Part shown: piece after piece, positions 61,053 through 62,910 of the stretch
Numbering within the stretch: position 1 is the stretch's first letter
Layout: each line of letters begins with the position of its first letter
Source: Hyphomicrobiales bacterium
Lineage (GTDB): Bacteria > Pseudomonadota > Alphaproteobacteria > Rhizobiales > Rhizobiaceae
Direction: 5' to 3'
Length of the DNA: 62,910 nt
Assembly: GCA_900468065.1 (NCBI GenBank)
Contig: UBTA01000031.1
Coordinates: 1-62,910, forward strand
The notes under the pieces: generated by a model
Seen by the model: only the letters and a program-made list of their open reading frames with translations
Database searches by the model: none
Told to the model about the DNA's origin: nothing
Made by a program: the position numbers and the translations under genes

Positions 61053-61345
61053 CGCTTGCGCCCCGCTTTGAGCGCCTCCCGCGCCTTGTATTTATCGAAA
61101 GCTATTCTCGCGCTTTCTGCAGCTTCCGCGGCTGCGGCCGCCCTTATCGGCGGCTCGGCGCCATCGGCCGGCAGAGCATGAACCTTTATACCGTCGAGGT
61201 AGGCTTTCAGGTCTGCGACTGAAATGAGCACGGGGCGGCCTGCCGCGTACGCCAACTTTCCCGCAAGTCGTAGGCGCTTCACCTTGGACGTGGAACACCT
61301 CAGCAACTTTGCGACCTCAGGCTCGGTCATAAATTGGTCTGACAT
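61049..61345 (-). CDS. excisionase-type HTH protein
   Basis: A 98-residue protein: FMTEPEVAKLLRCSTSKVKRLRLAGKLAYAAGRPVLISVADLKAYL is an excisionase-like HTH, followed by an alanine-rich helix. First gene of a two-HTH operon reading left. 61346-61580 upstream is AT-rich, without genes, and contains an inverted TGACGCAA pair. Confidence 0.7.
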   Translation of the reverse strand: MSDQFMTEPEVAKLLRCSTSKVKRLRLAGKLAYAAGRPVLISVADLKAYLDGIKVHALPADGAEPPIRAAAAAEAAESARIAFDKYKAREALKAGRKR

Positions 61346-61426
61346 ATCGGCGTTCCCCGGTCAAAATGCGATTTTAATGAATAATCTGGATAGCAGCAAA
61401 CTATTTTATGTATACTTTGTCAGTTA

Positions 61427-61529
61427 TGACGCAATACGTAGGATTACATTCTAATATCTCAACCTACATATTTTAGATATTGAAAACATTACTTAAATAT
61501 TTTTATTATAAATTGACTACGTTGCGTCA
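61427..61529. repeat. inverted TGACGCAA repeats in an AT-rich region
   Basis: TGACGCAA (61427-61434) and TTGCGTCA (61522-61529) flank about 90 bp of strongly AT-rich DNA, unlike the GC-rich surroundings. It may be a regulator site pair or an opening element upstream of the HTH operon. Confidence 0.45.
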
Positions 61530-61580
61530 GTAGTCATATATTGAGGGTGGAATTTTAACCGATTTGCTTTATTCCTAACT

Positions 61581-61679
61581 TGCCGGGTTGATCTCCGGCA
61601 GGTCTGGAACCCTGCGTCATGTCCAAGGCGAAAGCCTAAAAGCGCAGGGCCGCGGTCTCCCGGTTGTCAATTCCAGACC
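61581..61679 (+). ncRNA. candidate structured RNA leader
   Basis: Nested perfect stems: TGCCGG/CCGGCA (61581-61600), GGTCTGGAA/TTCCAGACC (61601-61609 with 61671-61679), CCCTGCG/CGCAGGG (61610-61616 with 61643-61649), and AGGC-GAAA-GCCT with a GNRA loop (61626-61637). This order is unlikely by chance. It ends 38 nt before the next gene, so it could be a cis-acting leader or a separate small RNA. Confidence 0.6.
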
Positions 61680-61717
61680 TCAATTGCCATCGACAATGGC
61701 TAAACGGAGAACAAAAA

Positions 61718-62050
61718 ATGACCAACCCAAATAGCGAGATATGCCCGCTGTACGAAATTGACGATGAGCCCCTTGCCCGCGTCTGGCAGATCGTTGACCT
61801 TGATCAGTCATACGGACTGGCGTGCATTGCGATGGAAATTGGCGCGCATGCCACCTACGACAAAGGCGACGACGAGGATTACCTCGTAAAACCCTTCAAC
61901 AAACGGTCCAAGCTTCACACCCGGTTGCCTGGCGCCGCGCACGCGACGAAAGACGACTATGTCTTCATGTCCGCCATGCCTTTAGCTGATTTGGCAAGAT
62001 TTATGGCTATGCGGCAGAAGCCGGTAGCGGCTCCCGCTGACACTGCCTAA
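61718..62050 (+). CDS. hypothetical acidic protein after the structured leader
   Basis: A 110-residue acidic protein preceded by GGAGA. No domain recognised (ARVWQIVDLDQSYGLACIAMEIG). Ended by a strong hairpin. The structured segment upstream may control it. Confidence 0.6.
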   Translation: MTNPNSEICPLYEIDDEPLARVWQIVDLDQSYGLACIAMEIGAHATYDKGDDEDYLVKPFNKRSKLHTRLPGAAHATKDDYVFMSAMPLADLARFMAMRQKPVAAPADTA

Positions 62051-62058
62051 GGGGAGAA

Positions 62059-62086
62059 GGGGCCGAAAGTCGACACGCTCGGCCCC
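62059..62086. terminator. intrinsic terminator shared by convergent genes
   Basis: GGGGCCGA and TCGGCCCC form a perfect 8-bp stem with a 12-nt loop, followed by GTTCAATTT. Lies between the convergent hypothetical gene and the recombinase. Confidence 0.7.
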
Positions 62087-62088
62087 GT

Positions 62089-62745
62089 TCAATTTGCCCG
62101 TTCAAGAATTCTCGAAACTTGCTTGGCCGTCCATTTACCGCCTCGCGACGTTGCAACGCCCATACCGTCCAGCGTCTCGGCAATCCCGCTCAATGTCTGG
62201 CCGGCAGCCTTCAGCGGACCTATGACCCTCATTGCCCGCGCAGCGTCGTCGCCAGCCTTGGCTTGAACGGCGATATTCCGCTGCATCGTCTTGTCGCGCA
62301 ATCCACCGAGCTTGACGCCCCTGTCCTTTGCCGATCGCAGCGCGGCTTTCGTCCGCTCCGAGATGAAGGTCCGTTCCTGCTCCGCCAGCGCCGCGTAGAT
62401 ATGGAGTTGGAATTTATCAGCCTGCGGCATCTGCGCGACACGCAGCTTCAATTTCGGATCGTCCATCAACATCGATATGAACGACACCTTGCGGCTCAAC
62501 CGGTCGAGCTTTGCGACCAAAAGCTCGGCGCCCGTCTTGCGGCAGATCTGCAGCGCCCTGGTCAGCTCGGGGCGCTCACTGTTGCTGCCGGACTGAACGT
62601 CCTGGAATTCGCCGATCACCTCAAACGGGACTTCGGAGAACTTGTCGAGAAATACGCCAATGTCGCGCTGCTGCGCCTCCAGGCCCAAGCCGCTCTTACC
62701 TTGGTCTTCAGTGCTGACCCGAGTGTAAATGACGTACTGTTTCAT
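62089..62745 (-). CDS. serine recombinase (resolvase/invertase family)
   Basis: A 218-residue serine recombinase. YTRVSTEDQGKSGLGLEAQ places the nucleophilic Ser near residue 10; LVAKLDRLSR is the second active-site block; ERTFISERTKAALRSAKDRGVKLGG leads to the C-terminal HTH (TLSGIAETLDGMGVATSRGGKWTAKQVSRIL). Start at 62745 has GGAGAG. It may resolve dimers or move DNA; no IS or transposase accompanies it. Confidence 0.88.
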   Translation of the reverse strand: MKQYVIYTRVSTEDQGKSGLGLEAQQRDIGVFLDKFSEVPFEVIGEFQDVQSGSNSERPELTRALQICRKTGAELLVAKLDRLSRKVSFISMLMDDPKLKLRVAQMPQADKFQLHIYAALAEQERTFISERTKAALRSAKDRGVKLGGLRDKTMQRNIAVQAKAGDDAARAMRVIGPLKAAGQTLSGIAETLDGMGVATSRGGKWTAKQVSRILERAN

Positions 62746-62768
62746 GTCGCTCTCCGTCTCTGTAAGCA

Positions 62769-62796
62769 AGAATACAGGCGATTTGTCTAATGTCAA
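62769..62796 (-). promoter_or_regulatory. sigma-70-type promoter of the serine recombinase
   Basis: On the minus strand TTGACA (62791-62796), 16-nt spacer, TATTCT (62769-62774), 23 nt before the start codon. Near-consensus match. Confidence 0.7.
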
Positions 62797-62910
62797 CGAA
62801 CGTTGTGCCAGACAAATGGGTATGTAGGTATCCCCATGGCTATGAGCGGTGACGGCTGCGTGGCCGACTGTAGTCCGCCGTTGTGCCCCTGACCCGTGGC
62901 ACCGACCCCC

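Larger units (their letters stand above)
53570..62910. mobile_element. second integrative element (island), right end outside the window
   Basis: Begins directly after the prophage att copy with a P4-type integrase. It holds AlpA-like regulators, a primase/helicase fusion, an iteron-like region and a serine recombinase. No phage structural gene is present. No third att copy was found by eye up to 62910. It resembles P4-like satellites or mobilisable islands in gene order. Confidence 0.75.

Overview
The window reads as a chromosomal segment of a rhizobial alphaproteobacterium (Rhizobium/Agrobacterium-like). The evidence is high-GC coding, AAGGAG-type ribosome sites, a TrmH-family rRNA methyltransferase beside tRNA-Tyr and tRNA-Gly, and an azoR/LysR divergent pair. 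The genus is inferred from gene content only; no search was possible.

Layout: (1) 1-5063 is ordinary core genome: tRNA-Gly(TCC), tRNA-Tyr(GTA), rlmB, a small exported protein, a PhnA-domain protein, azoR with a divergent LysR regulator, a DUF1275 membrane protein and tRNA-Thr(TGT). (2) 5019-53569 is a complete-looking 48.5-kb siphovirus-type prophage integrated in tRNA-Thr(TGT) and bounded by a perfect 47-bp direct repeat. Its left 6.5 kb carries mostly rightward small cargo genes. A leftward late block follows; read from right to left it runs terminase small and large subunits, gpW-like protein, portal, protease/scaffold, decoration protein, major capsid, terminator, completion proteins, tail tube, tail chaperones, tape measure, tail tip, a metallophosphoesterase and a lysis cassette (N-acetylmuramidase, holin candidate, spanin pair). 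A short motif, GAATCTTGCAC, lies 45-51 nt upstream of four genes of this block and looks like a shared late control site. 33.8-46.2 kb is accessory: a proteasome-type Ntn peptidase in an overlapping gene pair, a SWIM-BRCT fusion, four related membrane-anchored proteins, a lone AbiEii-like nucleotidyltransferase and a displaced group of structural-type genes. A Rep_3-type initiator with palindromes upstream sits at 46.2-48.2 kb, followed by a metallophosphoesterase, three related CxxC/CxxH genes and the phage integrase at the right end. (3) From 53570 to the window end lies a second element that starts with its own P4-type integrase directly after the prophage attR. It carries AlpA-like regulators, a primase/RepA-type helicase fusion, an iteron-like candidate origin, paired HTH proteins, a strongly structured RNA-like segment and a serine recombinase. 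Its far end is outside the window.

The two integrases point away from a shared att copy, so this is a tandem array at one tRNA gene. The most interesting unexplained material is the Ntn-peptidase pair, the four-member membrane family, the SWIM-BRCT protein, the common late-operon motif and the structured segment at 61581-61679. No classical CI-type repressor was recognised in the prophage.
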